Part shown: in pieces, positions 1-8,335 of the stretch
Layout of the letters: each line of letters opens with the position of its first letter
Position numbering within the stretch: the first letter of the stretch is position 1
Program-made: the position numbers and the translations under genes
Notes under the pieces: generated by a model
Databases searched by the model: none
Told to the model about the DNA's origin: nothing
The model's input: the letters and a program-made list of their open reading frames with translations, nothing else
Assembly (NCBI RefSeq): GCF_010747415.1
Contig: NZ_JAAGNZ010000001.1
Span: forward strand, 3,286,001-3,350,000
Direction of reading: 5' to 3'
Length of the DNA: 64,000 nt
Source of the DNA: Spirosoma agri
Lineage (GTDB): Bacteria > Bacteroidota > Bacteroidia > Cytophagales > Spirosomataceae

Positions 1-351
1 GGTACTGAGGAATCATATACCACTAAGTGTCAGAAAGTGCCGGAAAGTGTCACACCAATAGCTACCTACTTTTCATTGAGTTAGGTAGCTTTTACATTTG
101 TTGAGGCTTCCACATTCTTATTCTTACAAACGATCCGTCCGCGATTGTGCAAATAGCTATACTGATTCAGAAGTGTTTTGGCCTATATAGTACACTCTAT
201 AATTGAGGCCATTACATTTACAATCAACCAACAAAATGAAAAAATGATCACTCATAAATAGCAAAACAAATGCTTATTCAAGCAGAAACTGAATAGCTCT
301 ACATGGAAATTATTTTCAGGAAAAAGTAACCTTAGTTAGGTTTTTCTGAAA
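1..351. other. Left-edge intergenic region
   Basis: No coding region is supported here. It contains near-repeats of the form AGTGTC/AGTGCC (about 25-52), one terminator hairpin (60-90) and AT-rich sequence leading to the ORF at 352. No tRNA gene or attachment-site duplicate was recognised, so the left boundary of the phage-like element is unknown and may lie outside the window. Confidence 0.5.
60..93 (+). terminator. Rho-independent terminator
   Basis: A 9-bp perfect stem, AGCTACCTA (60-68) with TAGGTAGCT (82-90), is followed by a short T run. It would end a plus-strand transcript entering from the left of the window. Confidence 0.6.
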
Positions 352-588
352 ATGATTGACCATATTTTTGATGGAGCAAACAAAACCATAGGGGATTATC
401 AGCTACGGACCAAAAGGGGAGTCACAAACATATTTATGAATGGTAGCTTTGACCTAATGCTTAAGTCTGAACAGTATACAGGAGAATTTTTACTGGTAAG
501 ACCTAACAACGTTCCTGTTCTGGGTGGAACCAAGTGGCTAACTTTCCTGATGAAACGGGACTTTATTACTATTGATCGTCCGTTTTAA
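352..588 (+). CDS. Hypothetical protein (78 aa)
   Basis: A short ORF of 78 residues with mixed, protein-like composition and no recognisable domain, signal peptide or membrane segment. It lies alone in an AT-rich stretch downstream of a terminator. A small inverted repeat (AACCTTAGTTAGGTT) sits just upstream of the ATG. It may be an accessory gene at the left flank of the phage-like element, or a chance ORF; nothing in the sequence indicates function. Confidence 0.4.
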   Translation: MIDHIFDGANKTIGDYQLRTKRGVTNIFMNGSFDLMLKSEQYTGEFLLVRPNNVPVLGGTKWLTFLMKRDFITIDRPF

Positions 589-725
589 TGACTAGTATCG
601 GACAGATTTGGTCAATAATTACTATTTTTTTCAATCTTCTAACTATTCAACTTTGCCCAATAGGAAAAAGCAAATAGTTCCCAAACGGCTATAGCACGAG
701 TTCACTCTTTGCGTAAACATAACAA

Positions 726-752
726 TTGACAGTAAGCATCAATTTACCTTTG
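726..752 (+). promoter_or_regulatory. Bacteroidota-type promoter
   Basis: TACCTTTG at 745-752 fits the Bacteroidota -7 consensus TAnnTTTG. A TTG (726-728) lies about 16 nt upstream in the -33 region. It precedes the 54-aa ORF at 786 and a strong terminator at 973, which together define a compact transcription unit. Assignment is by consensus match only. Confidence 0.5.
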
Positions 753-785
753 TCTGTCCCCGAAGGACAGAGATGAAAACAAAAA

Positions 786-950
786 ATGAAAATAAAACGA
801 AGAAGGCGAAGCTACGAGCTTCGCCCCCTCAGAAGCCGCCCTTCTGAGACGCCTTCCCGTAAGAATCGGAACCCGATCGACCTTGGACAGTTAGTAGGGT
901 ACGCGATTCAAATTCTGATCGTCTTTTTGGAGTATTGGTTAAACCACTAA
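786..950 (+). CDS. Small Arg-rich single-TM protein (54 aa)
   Basis: ATG at 786 opens a 54-codon frame ending with TAA at 948-950. The first 30 residues are strongly basic (a KRRRRSYELRPLRSR stretch). The last 20 residues are hydrophobic (QLVGYAIQILIVFLEYW), predicting one C-terminal membrane or amphipathic helix. The reading frame fits between a TAnnTTTG promoter (745) and a 12-bp terminator (973). Two perfect hairpins lie inside the ORF (GGCGAAGCT/AGCTTCGCC at about 807-827 and CTCAGAAG/CTTCTGAG), so the unit could instead be a structured small RNA. An overlapping alternative ORF starts at 773 and codes 24 residues. Toxin-like or membrane-active roles are speculation. Confidence 0.45.
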   Translation: MKIKRRRRSYELRPLRSRPSETPSRKNRNPIDLGQLVGYAIQILIVFLEYWLNH

Positions 951-972
951 CTCATCAGGACAACCCTTGTTA

Positions 973-1013
973 AAGTAACGAAGTGGTATTCCAGTACTAC
1001 TTCGTTACTTTTT
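973..1013 (+). terminator. Strong Rho-independent terminator
   Basis: A perfect 12-bp stem, AAGTAACGAAGT (973-984) with ACTTCGTTACTT (999-1010), is followed by a T5 run to 1013. It closes the short transcription unit that begins at the promoter at 726-752. Confidence 0.8.
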
Positions 1014-1201
1014 CTCTTTCCAACTTATTACAAAGTACACCAATCTATCTTGAACTAGCAAATCTGCATTTTAAGCCATCATTCAGGACTATGGCCTTTT
1101 GAGGCACTGGTCGCATGAAATTCTAACAGTCTAAACCAAGACGATCCTATTAGAAAACTACGCATATAATTTGTTGTAGTATCGTCATGATTAATAATTT
1201 T

Positions 1202-1411
1202 TTATTCCAAGGTGAAAGGTGAGTTAGGAGCTTCTTTGGCCAGTTCTAATTCATCAACTGGCAACCATGCTGGTTCTGCTTCGAAAGGGTTAGAAACTTG
1301 AGCCATTTTGCCATCATCGCTCATATTAACTACCTCCCCTTGCAGCTGTACACTTCCTCTTACTCCAAATGTTGGATGCTTAACTTTAGCGCCCTCTGTA
1401 ATTAATCCCAT
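1202..1411 (-). CDS. Hypothetical small beta-rich protein (69 aa)
   Basis: A 69-residue minus-strand ORF. Residues 5-35 (GAKVKHPTFGVRGSV, then QGEVVNMS) alternate Val/Gly in a way that suggests a small beta-barrel such as a KOW/SH3-like fold. The C-terminus is acidic (PVDELELAKEAPNS). No known family was recognised. It is transcribed away from the phage genes, and no operon partner is visible. Composition and clean start/stop support a real gene; function unknown. Confidence 0.55.
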   Translation of the reverse strand: MGLITEGAKVKHPTFGVRGSVQLQGEVVNMSDDGKMAQVSNPFEAEPAWLPVDELELAKEAPNSPFTLE

Positions 1412-1705
1412 GTTTACTCGATTTTAAATTAGACCTAACAGGTTTAGTAAAGAAAGAAGCCACCAATTCTTACTACAACTTCGCTAATTTAGGGAAAATT
1501 AATATCCGGAAATTTGTCTAACTTTATCAGACAACTATCTTTCATTGGCATACATGACTTCTGATTCAACCGCACCCTTAACGATTCAGCTAGGAGCCGC
1601 TTGAATTAGTATCGTCTTCTCAACCGTTAAGCTGGTGAGTAATAACAAAAACAAACCTTAAATATTTTATCTGATCTTTAAAGAGAACAACCCTACACGT
1701 AGCTA
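1412..1705. other. Intergenic region, nothing recognised
   Basis: AT-rich spacer of about 290 bases between the minus-strand gene ending upstream and the plus-strand ORF at 1706. The divergent promoters of these two genes are presumably here, but no convincing consensus or hairpin was seen. Confidence 0.4.
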
Positions 1706-1990
1706 ATGGAAAGCGGAATTGACTACATGGTCTATACTGGAGATGATTTCGACATCCTATCGAAATCAATCCCGGAAAATAGTTTCGAGAAAATTTATAC
1801 ATATAGTCTTGAAGAGGTTCTAAATGATATGGGAAGACAATCTTCAGACATTTCAGATAACAACATGTGGGAGACTATAGCTAAAGCTCCTAATGAGACC
1901 GATAGCAGTTTGAGCAAAGCATTTAAAATAGAGGTATCATTTGATCCATTAAGAGGCGAAATGGAAGTTCGCTACCATTTGCCACTTTAG
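1706..1990 (+). CDS. Hypothetical protein (94 aa)
   Basis: A 94-residue acidic protein without signal peptide, membrane segment or recognisable domain. It ends 28 bases before the first tail gene at 2019 and is on the same strand, so it may be co-transcribed with the late genes. The C-terminus (IEVSFDPLRGEMEVRYHL) looks like paired beta strands. An overlapping minus-strand ORF is judged a shadow. Confidence 0.5.
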   Translation: MESGIDYMVYTGDDFDILSKSIPENSFEKIYTYSLEEVLNDMGRQSSDISDNNMWETIAKAPNETDSSLSKAFKIEVSFDPLRGEMEVRYHLPL

Positions 1991-2018
1991 TGAATATTCA
2001 GTTTGTCCAAACAACTTA

Positions 2019-2687
2019 ATGAAGCGGTTTAGAGCAGATAAATTAGGTTTCAGTATGCCTGAATCATGGGCTGAGGTGTCACTGGGTCAGTTTCTTACCC
2101 TATCCGATCCACAGGCGCCTAAAGATTCACTGTTCATAATTAGCACACTATCAGGCTTGTCCATTGATGAACTACGGGGTGCCGTTGCTTATGATCTGGA
2201 TGAAGTGGTACTCTCTCACCTGGCCTTTATCTGGACTGCTCCAGCTATTTCTTCAACGCCACCGGAGTTTTTAACCATCAATGATCAACGTGTTGGTTTT
2301 CCGGATGACCTTGGAACTGAAGTAACGCTCGGTCAGATGGTCGATGTTCGTCACGTGATCCGTGGCCGGCAGTCGAAGAAGGAACCAGTCGAACCGGTAG
2401 TTATGGCATCGACAGTATTGCCCGTTTTTCTTTGGGGCAAGATGCGCACCGACAAATACGTCAACCGGCAAAAAGCCACCGAGCAGCTATGGGAATCGAT
2501 TCAAACTATTAGTTGTCTGGATGGCCTGGCAGCGTCCGCTTTTTTTTTGCGCAATTCATTGAAACTGTCACCTTCTGGAAGAGTCAGCGTGCAGGCTTGG
2601 ACGAACCCGACGAGTTTGAAAGGATGGCTGCTGCGCTTACGCCAAAGCTGGAAGTCTTCGACGATCAGTACACCTCAACTCGATTAG
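2019..2687 (+). CDS. Phage tail assembly chaperone-like protein, frame-0 product
   Basis: Frame-0 translation gives 222 residues. The first ~175 look coherent (SMPESWAEVSLGQFLTL...), but the sequence after a run of nine T (2540-2548) loses protein-like character and ends at 2687. In the -1 frame a coherent, charged C-terminal domain continues to 2824. This is the arrangement of lambda-type tail chaperone pairs (gpG/gpGT), where a -1 slip on a homopolymer makes a minority extended product. It is followed directly by tail completion-type genes. The tape measure gene lies 10 kb away, which is unusual for a chaperone. The alternative is a simple indel in, or a sequencing error at, the T9 run; both readings leave one gene of about 268 residues. 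Confidence 0.55.
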   Translation: MKRFRADKLGFSMPESWAEVSLGQFLTLSDPQAPKDSLFIISTLSGLSIDELRGAVAYDLDEVVLSHLAFIWTAPAISSTPPEFLTINDQRVGFPDDLGTEVTLGQMVDVRHVIRGRQSKKEPVEPVVMASTVLPVFLWGKMRTDKYVNRQKATEQLWESIQTISCLDGLAASAFFLRNSLKLSPSGRVSVQAWTNPTSLKGWLLRLRQSWKSSTISTPQLD

Positions 2688-2824
2688 CAAGCCTATTCAA
2701 CATTCCTTTCACTAAGGTTCGAGACCTCAACTACGATCAGGCCATGTACATGCTGGCGGCTGAGAGCGTAAAATCCGCGTACCTCAAACGGGTACAATCC
2801 CTCCGCAGCAAGTCCAAAAAATAG
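2513..2824 (+). CDS. -1 frame extension of the tail chaperone-like gene
   Basis: This frame overlaps the 3' part of the preceding gene and is unlikely to be an independent protein. Its useful part starts at the T9 run (about 2546) and encodes about 92 residues ending RVQSLRSKSKK. The segment ESVKSAYLKRVQSL near the end is helical and basic. A -1 slip at TTT-TTT (2541-2546) would fuse it to the upstream 176 residues. The last codons also contain the first copy of the palindromic site described at 2774. Confidence 0.5.
   Translation: MSGWPGSVRFFFAQFIETVTFWKSQRAGLDEPDEFERMAAALTPKLEVFDDQYTSTRLASLFNIPFTKVRDLNYDQAMYMLAAESVKSAYLKRVQSLRSKSKK
2774..2795. promoter_or_regulatory. Palindromic operator-like site, copy 1
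   Basis: TCCGCGTACCTCAA (2774-2787), three variable bases, then GGTAC (2791-2795). GTACC/GGTAC form an inverted repeat around seven bases. The same 14-nt left half occurs at 13104 and 17692. This copy lies inside the end of the chaperone gene, about 70 bases before the next gene's ATG (2846). It could be an operator or, in this coding context, coincidence of a conserved segment. Confidence 0.5.
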
Positions 2825-2845
2825 AGCGGCTGTAACTTGCCCTGT

Positions 2846-3268
2846 ATGCTGGATAAGTTACAGGACATGGCCGCGGGCTTCAATATGGTCTTTGGTTACG
2901 GCCAATTGGAAGACCTTATCAATCTTGCCCAAAACTTCACTGGCGATCCACAGCCGTACCTTCTTTGGCACGAGGGCTACTTCTTAGCTGACTGGAACCT
3001 CGACGGTCAGGGAGCACTCGAATATCGGCATCGTCTTGTTCTGGATGTATGCACCCCATCAAAATTTGCGGATGATCCCACGGCACGACGATCACACCTG
3101 CTTGGTCTGGAGATCGAAGCGCAGCGGGTATTCAAGGCTCTTACCAAACTCGGTGAAGCCAGTGGCACCCGCGTTGAACTGGGTTTGAACCTGACCCCTC
3201 GTAACCTCGATGCCATCAAAATAACACTCACCCTTTTAACGCCGGCCGTATCCTTATGTCGCTTATAA
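2846..3268 (+). CDS. Phage tail terminator/completion-like protein
   Basis: A 140-residue protein read from ATG 2846; a TTG nine bases earlier is possible but less likely. The centre (LADWNLDGQGALEYRHRLVL then DVCTPSKFADDPTARR) is typical of small phage tail completion/terminator-like proteins that have mixed alpha-beta folds, but no family is recognised with certainty. The 3' end overlaps the next ATG (3256) by 13 bases, indicating translational coupling within the late operon. Position directly before an HK97-gp10-like gene supports a role at the head-tail interface. Confidence 0.5.
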   Translation: MLDKLQDMAAGFNMVFGYGQLEDLINLAQNFTGDPQPYLLWHEGYFLADWNLDGQGALEYRHRLVLDVCTPSKFADDPTARRSHLLGLEIEAQRVFKALTKLGEASGTRVELGLNLTPRNLDAIKITLTLLTPAVSLCRL

Positions 3269-3708
3269 CGATCGGAGAAGCCCTTGACGAAAAGGGTGAT
3301 GAGTTTATTGAGGCCGTTGTTGTTGGTCAGCAGCGACGAGGTATGCGGGCCAGTGGTCGTTCAGCGGCTTCACTTCGAAAAGAAGTCAGTCAGTCCGGTC
3401 ATATTCATACGCTCCGGATACTGGGTAAAGCTTACTTCTACCAGCAGCAAAACGGACGTCGGCCGAGCAACAAGAAGCCGTCGCGTGCCATGGTCGAATC
3501 GCTCAGGGAGTGGATCAAGATCCGCGGCCTTGGCATCCCCCCCTACGCCCTGGCCATGAAGATTCAGCGGGATGGGATCAAGGTGCCAAACAGGTTCAAT
3601 TCGGGTGGCGTGCTGGATCCACTGAAGCCCGATCGGGTGCGGAGTATCCTCAAACCGTTTATTCGGCCAATACTTATCGAATCGGCTAAATCCACATTCT
3701 TCAAATAA
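3256..3708 (+). CDS. Virion morphogenesis / HK97 gp10-like protein
   Basis: A 150-residue basic protein. The middle (GRSAASLRKEVSQSG...LRILGKAYFYQQQNGRRPS) and C-terminus resemble the HK97-gp10/virion-morphogenesis proteins that bridge neck and tail. GRRPSNKKPSRAMVESLREW is strongly basic. It overlaps the preceding gene by 13 bases and stops one base before the next ATG (3710), so it is tightly packed in the late operon. The exact role is inferred from size and position. Confidence 0.5.
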   Translation: MSLITIGEALDEKGDEFIEAVVVGQQRRGMRASGRSAASLRKEVSQSGHIHTLRILGKAYFYQQQNGRRPSNKKPSRAMVESLREWIKIRGLGIPPYALAMKIQRDGIKVPNRFNSGGVLDPLKPDRVRSILKPFIRPILIESAKSTFFK

Positions 3709-3709
3709 G

Positions 3710-4720
3710 ATGTTTCCACTCAGCAACCATTTTAATTTAACTGTCCTTCGCCCGAATGGTAGCGGCGTTGAAGGGGCACAGGTGCGTTTGCTCGATGCTG
3801 AAGGAAATGACATAACGGCCAGCGTTTGGGGTACAGCTGAGCTATACACCGATAGCTACGGCGTGTTTGAAGCACCTATCATCAATGGGTCAATACCCGC
3901 CGATTCAACACCATTTACCTTTCAGGTTATCGCGAAAGGCTTTGCACCCTGGTCATTTGATACAGTTGGTTTTGCTATTTACATCGGCACGTTTACGGCC
4001 AGCCTGGAGCTAATTGCCAGCCTGTCAAACTATGTCATTACCGAGCCACCAGCTGGACCGCTGTCTTCAATGGTGCCAATTGTTTGCTCGGTACGCTCAC
4101 CCAATGATTTCGACTGGGAATTCATTGTTGCCACCGTCACGCATCCGAATGGTTCCAGTTCGAAGATGCGGGCACCCGTCGACAAGGCCACCAAGCAGGC
4201 AACCTTCGATGTTCGCAACCGGGTACAGCTTGGCCTTAAGCCGATCCTGGTCCCACTCGATCAGCTAAGCGTACCGGACACCGAGTTCTCAACGGTCATT
4301 GACGTAACGTTTAGCTCAGTGACTGAAGAAGGCGAAACGGCCATCACCGGAACATTCAAACGACTTGTTGCGGCCAGCTTGCCACCGGAAGGTAAATACA
4401 CACTAGCAGACTACACGAGTCCGGTTGGTCGGCTATGGATGGTACCAGCATCACCCCCCATCGTTTTTCGTGGCTACTACCGGGATATTATGGTGTGGCT
4501 GCCAGTGGCTTCACAGCCTGGCTATCAATTGAACGTGACCTATTACAACGCAGCCAATCAGCTAATCAATTCGTTCACGAGCGCTCTGACCGACAGCAAC
4601 TACATCCAGCGAATTCGGATTGACACTAATCCGGCTGCCAACGTGGCCAAGGTCATATTTACAATTACCTCGGGTCAAGATTCGATCATGCAACCTTTAA
4701 CCGTACTGTACCGTGATTAA
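3710..4720 (+). CDS. Virion-associated protein with N-terminal Ig-like fold
   Basis: 336 residues. The N-terminus (LTVLRPNGSGVEGAQVRLLD...) resembles the carboxypeptidase-regulatory/Ig-like beta sandwiches used as carbohydrate-binding decorations on virions. The rest is beta-rich with many Thr/Val/Ser and few charged helices. There is no signal peptide, consistent with assembly into the particle rather than secretion. It overlaps the GTG start of the fiber gene at 4713 by eight bases. Likely a baseplate or fiber-attached adhesion protein; this is inference. Confidence 0.5.
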   Translation: MFPLSNHFNLTVLRPNGSGVEGAQVRLLDAEGNDITASVWGTAELYTDSYGVFEAPIINGSIPADSTPFTFQVIAKGFAPWSFDTVGFAIYIGTFTASLELIASLSNYVITEPPAGPLSSMVPIVCSVRSPNDFDWEFIVATVTHPNGSSSKMRAPVDKATKQATFDVRNRVQLGLKPILVPLDQLSVPDTEFSTVIDVTFSSVTEEGETAITGTFKRLVAASLPPEGKYTLADYTSPVGRLWMVPASPPIVFRGYYRDIMVWLPVASQPGYQLNVTYYNAANQLINSFTSALTDSNYIQRIRIDTNPAANVAKVIFTITSGQDSIMQPLTVLYRD

Positions 4721-7574
4721 CAAACTAAAAAACTTAATCGACCGGGCAACGCAGGTTAAAAACGAAGTTGTTGATGCCGCGAATACGGCGCTTCGAATCG
4801 GACTGCTCCTTATTGACCTGATTAAATACGGTGTATCTGAGTTTGATCCTGATGCTGTTTACGAAGCTGATCAATGGGTCATTCATGATGGCGTACTAGC
4901 CAAGTGTTTGATCAATACCAATGTTGGCGAATCTCCCATCTCAACCCCGAACAAGTGGTCTAAGAAACTTGTCACTGACCGGGCGCAGGCAACCCTTTCC
5001 AATCACTTACCTATTGCCGCATCAGTCGTGGTAAAGCTGATTAATGAGATTCAGCAAAACGGCGGCATTCCAAACGCGTCAACAACACAACGGGGTGCCG
5101 CCAGACAGGCCACAGATCTGGAAGCAAAACTGGGTGTAAACAATGACTCATACATTACCCCCAAGCAGAACAACGCTCGGTTCGCTGCCTTCTACGCGGA
5201 CTACGGAACAATAGCAATTGATAAGTTTGGTGAAGCTTCGACCAATCAGGCTAAAATTAATCTGTTGAAATGGCTACTTGAGGCGGCAAAGGAAGATGTG
5301 GCTATCCAAACGTTGATGTGTGCCTTCCTGTCCAAATGCGGAAGTACGCCAGATCCAGATCCGGACCCGGAGATCACCGTTACCTATATAGCAGACAATA
5401 TCATCTATTGGTCGCTAATTGAGCCCACCGCTCCCGACTACCACGGTTCTTTGGACGGGGTAAACTGTGATCAGATCTCGGGCTGGATAGCTGATCGAAA
5501 CAACCCCGATACGCCCGCTTACGTTCGAATATTTATCAATGGTATTCTGGCAGCTACCGTTCGAGCGACTATCGGCGGCCGTGATGATGTAAGTACAGAT
5601 TTGCAGGTCACTAATACGACCGGCCATATCTATGGTTTTATTTACTCAGTGCCCAATCAGTTCAAAAATGGGGGACCGATTTCGGTTGAGATTAAGCCTG
5701 TTTCAGGGACCAATGCCATGCGGCTTTCGCCTAAGACGTCCCAGTACGCCTGTTTGGATCAGAGCAACCTGATTGATATTTCGCAGGGTAAAAGCGTAAC
5801 CGCTCCCGATTCGGGTTTTGGAAACGTCTGGGTAGCTGACCACCTTACAGATGGCGACCCCGACTCAGCCTACACGACGCCTTGTGTAGCGGTTAACGAT
5901 CCAGTCTCTATCATCATCGATCACGGTGGTACGGCCATACCACAGCAGGTTAAGATCGTTCCCAATAACTTTTCAGATGGGGCTGACTGGTTACCCTTCG
6001 ATTACCAGATACTTGGTTCACTCGATGGCTCATTCTATTTCGTGCTGGCTACGGTCACTAATCAGCAGCGCACCACGGATGAAATTGTTATTCCTCTGGA
6101 GCGTGATCTAGCGGGGAATTACCGCTCATTGCGGTACGGCAAATTAGTCACGTCGAAAAACTCCAACGTTGGTGGAGCCTGTAATTACGTGCGGTTCAAT
6201 GAAATTAAGTTCATGGCTCCGAGCCTGACCGACCAAGGGGGCAATCCGCCTGCGCGTCAACCGAAACGGATCGACATACTTGGCGATCTGGGAATGAACG
6301 AAGGCAAATCAACTGCGCAAAAGGTCTGGATGATTTATTCCAGCGGTGATCCGGAAGATATTACGGCCGTTGCCAATAAAAACACCGGCAATGACTTCTC
6401 GCTCACCTGGGCCAGCGATGGCACCTTAACAGCTGCAGTCAATGCAACGGCCGGTGATACCAGAGGGGCAACGCTATCGGCGTCGTATCTTGGTTTGACT
6501 GGCACGAAGGTTATCCAGATTTACGATGCCTCCATCGTGGTTTACGTCAAGTCCTATCGCATCGATAAGCGCGAAGGGCCGCTGCACATACCTGAAGGTG
6601 GCGTGGGGACATATCGAGTTGTTGGCACGCGTTCAGATAACACAGAATTTCAATATGTTGATTCTGGTTCGTATACGATCAACAAACCGTATCCTGACAA
6701 CATGTCGGCCGTAACCGGTGCTGAAGCAGTTGGAACGGTTAGCTTACCCAATGGTCGGATAACGGGCGATTTGAACGTTGTACTTCGTTTCACTTTCCCC
6801 AATGGTACGTTTGTTGAGCGGGTGCTACCTCTTGTCAATATGCCCGACACAGCTATTTTCGACCATTACGCAATCGTAGGAGCTACTGAAAATGTGGAAG
6901 GTGGTACAGATCAGGATTACTCAGTTGATGCAGTATTCAACGACAATTCCCGGCAACCCTATACCGATACAATGGGCTCCTTCAGTCTGAAGCAGCCCTA
7001 TCCGCCAGGCGTTACGCTGACTGCGCTACCTAATACCAGGGCGCGAATTCACACGCCAGCCGATAGCATTACGGCCGACGTGCCTGGTACGCTTTATTTC
7101 ACTTTCGCTAACGGAGCTGTCATCGAATTTCCTATTGTCTTTAAAAATGTGGCCAGCCAAACCGTGCCGTTGACGATCGCAAAAGTGACGGTATTCCACC
7201 CGACAGGCTGGCACTCGGTGCTACCCTCATCGGGCACAGTATCGGAGAATCTGGTCATTCTGGTTCGGATCGAGGGCACAAATGCGGCTAACGCGGATGT
7301 TCGGTCCAGGTATTCGCAATCCCGTAATGATGCCACGTTTGGGGGTCCGATGACTAAGCTTGATTACAGTCTGAATAATCAGAATGGTAACACGTTGCCC
7401 CCAGGCTACACGCACTACACCTTTTACAATGATGAGGATTTCAGTAATACAGTCAGGGCGCTTAATGTTTTCCCGGTTAAGCTACAAGCTGTTGCAGGCT
7501 CTGAAGTGCAGCCACACTACTTACCTCAGGCCAGTGCCCCCGATTACACTACCGTTCAAATTTACCCAGTCTAG
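4713..7574 (+). CDS. Large tail fiber / receptor-binding protein
   Basis: 953 residues from a GTG start overlapping the previous stop. Domains in order: an N-terminal helix (1-40); a phage tail-fiber repeat-like motif at about 125-155 (TTQRGAARQATDLEAKLG ... YITPKQ); a Pro-Asp linker (DPDPDPE, about 215); a beta domain starting CDQISGWIADRNNPDTPAYV at about 252, of a type common in Spirosoma surface proteins; a discoidin (F5/8 type C)-like domain at about 360-505; then several Ig-like repeats to the end. Discoidin and Ig domains bind surface glycans, so this is the likely host-recognition protein. The host-type domain suggests acquisition from a host adhesin. Confidence 0.7.
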   Translation: MINKLKNLIDRATQVKNEVVDAANTALRIGLLLIDLIKYGVSEFDPDAVYEADQWVIHDGVLAKCLINTNVGESPISTPNKWSKKLVTDRAQATLSNHLPIAASVVVKLINEIQQNGGIPNASTTQRGAARQATDLEAKLGVNNDSYITPKQNNARFAAFYADYGTIAIDKFGEASTNQAKINLLKWLLEAAKEDVAIQTLMCAFLSKCGSTPDPDPDPEITVTYIADNIIYWSLIEPTAPDYHGSLDGVNCDQISGWIADRNNPDTPAYVRIFINGILAATVRATIGGRDDVSTDLQVTNTTGHIYGFIYSVPNQFKNGGPISVEIKPVSGTNAMRLSPKTSQYACLDQSNLIDISQGKSVTAPDSGFGNVWVADHLTDGDPDSAYTTPCVAVNDPVSIIIDHGGTAIPQQVKIVPNNFSDGADWLPFDYQILGSLDGSFYFVLATVTNQQRTTDEIVIPLERDLAGNYRSLRYGKLVTSKNSNVGGACNYVRFNEIKFMAPSLTDQGGNPPARQPKRIDILGDLGMNEGKSTAQKVWMIYSSGDPEDITAVANKNTGNDFSLTWASDGTLTAAVNATAGDTRGATLSASYLGLTGTKVIQIYDASIVVYVKSYRIDKREGPLHIPEGGVGTYRVVGTRSDNTEFQYVDSGSYTINKPYPDNMSAVTGAEAVGTVSLPNGRITGDLNVVLRFTFPNGTFVERVLPLVNMPDTAIFDHYAIVGATENVEGGTDQDYSVDAVFNDNSRQPYTDTMGSFSLKQPYPPGVTLTALPNTRARIHTPADSITADVPGTLYFTFANGAVIEFPIVFKNVASQTVPLTIAKVTVFHPTGWHSVLPSSGTVSENLVILVRIEGTNAANADVRSRYSQSRNDATFGGPMTKLDYSLNNQNGNTLPPGYTHYTFYNDEDFSNTVRALNVFPVKLQAVAGSEVQPHYLPQASAPDYTTVQIYPV

Positions 7575-7620
7575 AAAAGTCTGCTGTAATAGAGAAGACA
7601 TTTGCGGGGCCCTACAAACG

Positions 7621-8316
7621 ATGAAGACGAAAACAATTACGCGCTGGACACCCGAAGAAGACCAGTTTTTGAAAGACAATTGGGCTACCATGTCCAAAAC
7701 GGAGGTTGGATCTGCACTTGGTCGATCAAGGGGTGCCGTGTCTGCAAGGGTCAGTTATCTGAAATTGACTAAAACGCCAGAGCAAATCCGGGCTCTGACA
7801 AAAAAGAACCGTGTCTACACCTCCTCCTGGACCCCTGATGAGGATCAGTTTCTTCGGGACAATTGGGAGAAATTATCCAAAGCGGACATTGCCAGGGCAC
7901 TCAAAAAAAACCACGCATCGAATGTTTGGCTAAGAGGTAACTCATTAGGCCTGTCCATGTCCAATGAATCAAAACGATTGATTTACGAGCAGCGTAAGAG
8001 TAAATCAGATTACTTTTTTTCACTTGAAGATGAGCAGTTCTTACGGGCGAATTACACCAAAATACCCGTTCGAAAATTATCAGAAATTCTTCACATCAGT
8101 ACGAATGCCATCCATTGCAAAGCACGGCTTTTAGGAATAAAGCTCACCAAGGAAGAATGGGCCGCAAAGCGAGAAGATCCTGATTACCTACCTGACACCA
8201 ACATTGTGCGATTTATAACTAAGGATCCTGATCTGGCTATCGAAATCTTACAGCATCCTCAGGTAATCCGGCTCAAGCGAATGTGCATCAGTCTGAAGAA
8301 ACGAATCAAAGCTTAG
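7621..8316 (+). CDS. Triple Myb/SANT-like DNA-binding protein
   Basis: Start placed at ATG 7621, after the fiber stop; an in-frame ATG at 7384 would overlap the fiber gene by 190 bases. The 231-residue product carries three tandem helix-turn-helix repeats of about 45-60 residues, opening RWTPEEDQFLKDNW, SWTPDEDQFLRDNW and FFSLEDEQFLRANY. The spaced Trp/Phe, the acidic first helix and a recognition helix ending in a Leu-Gly-Leu/Ile pattern fit SANT/Myb or GcrA-like repeats. The C-terminus is basic. It sits between tail genes on the same strand, so it is a cargo or regulatory gene in the late operon. Targets unknown. Confidence 0.7.
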   Translation: MKTKTITRWTPEEDQFLKDNWATMSKTEVGSALGRSRGAVSARVSYLKLTKTPEQIRALTKKNRVYTSSWTPDEDQFLRDNWEKLSKADIARALKKNHASNVWLRGNSLGLSMSNESKRLIYEQRKSKSDYFFSLEDEQFLRANYTKIPVRKLSEILHISTNAIHCKARLLGIKLTKEEWAAKREDPDYLPDTNIVRFITKDPDLAIEILQHPQVIRLKRMCISLKKRIKA

Positions 8317-8335
8317 TTTTTATCCCAAGGATCAC

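Noticed and set aside
7384..7620. Upstream extension of the Myb-like gene to ATG 7384
   Set aside because: It would overlap the fiber gene by 190 bases and the added 79 residues look like antiframe sequence; ATG 7621 gives a clean start just before the first repeat.
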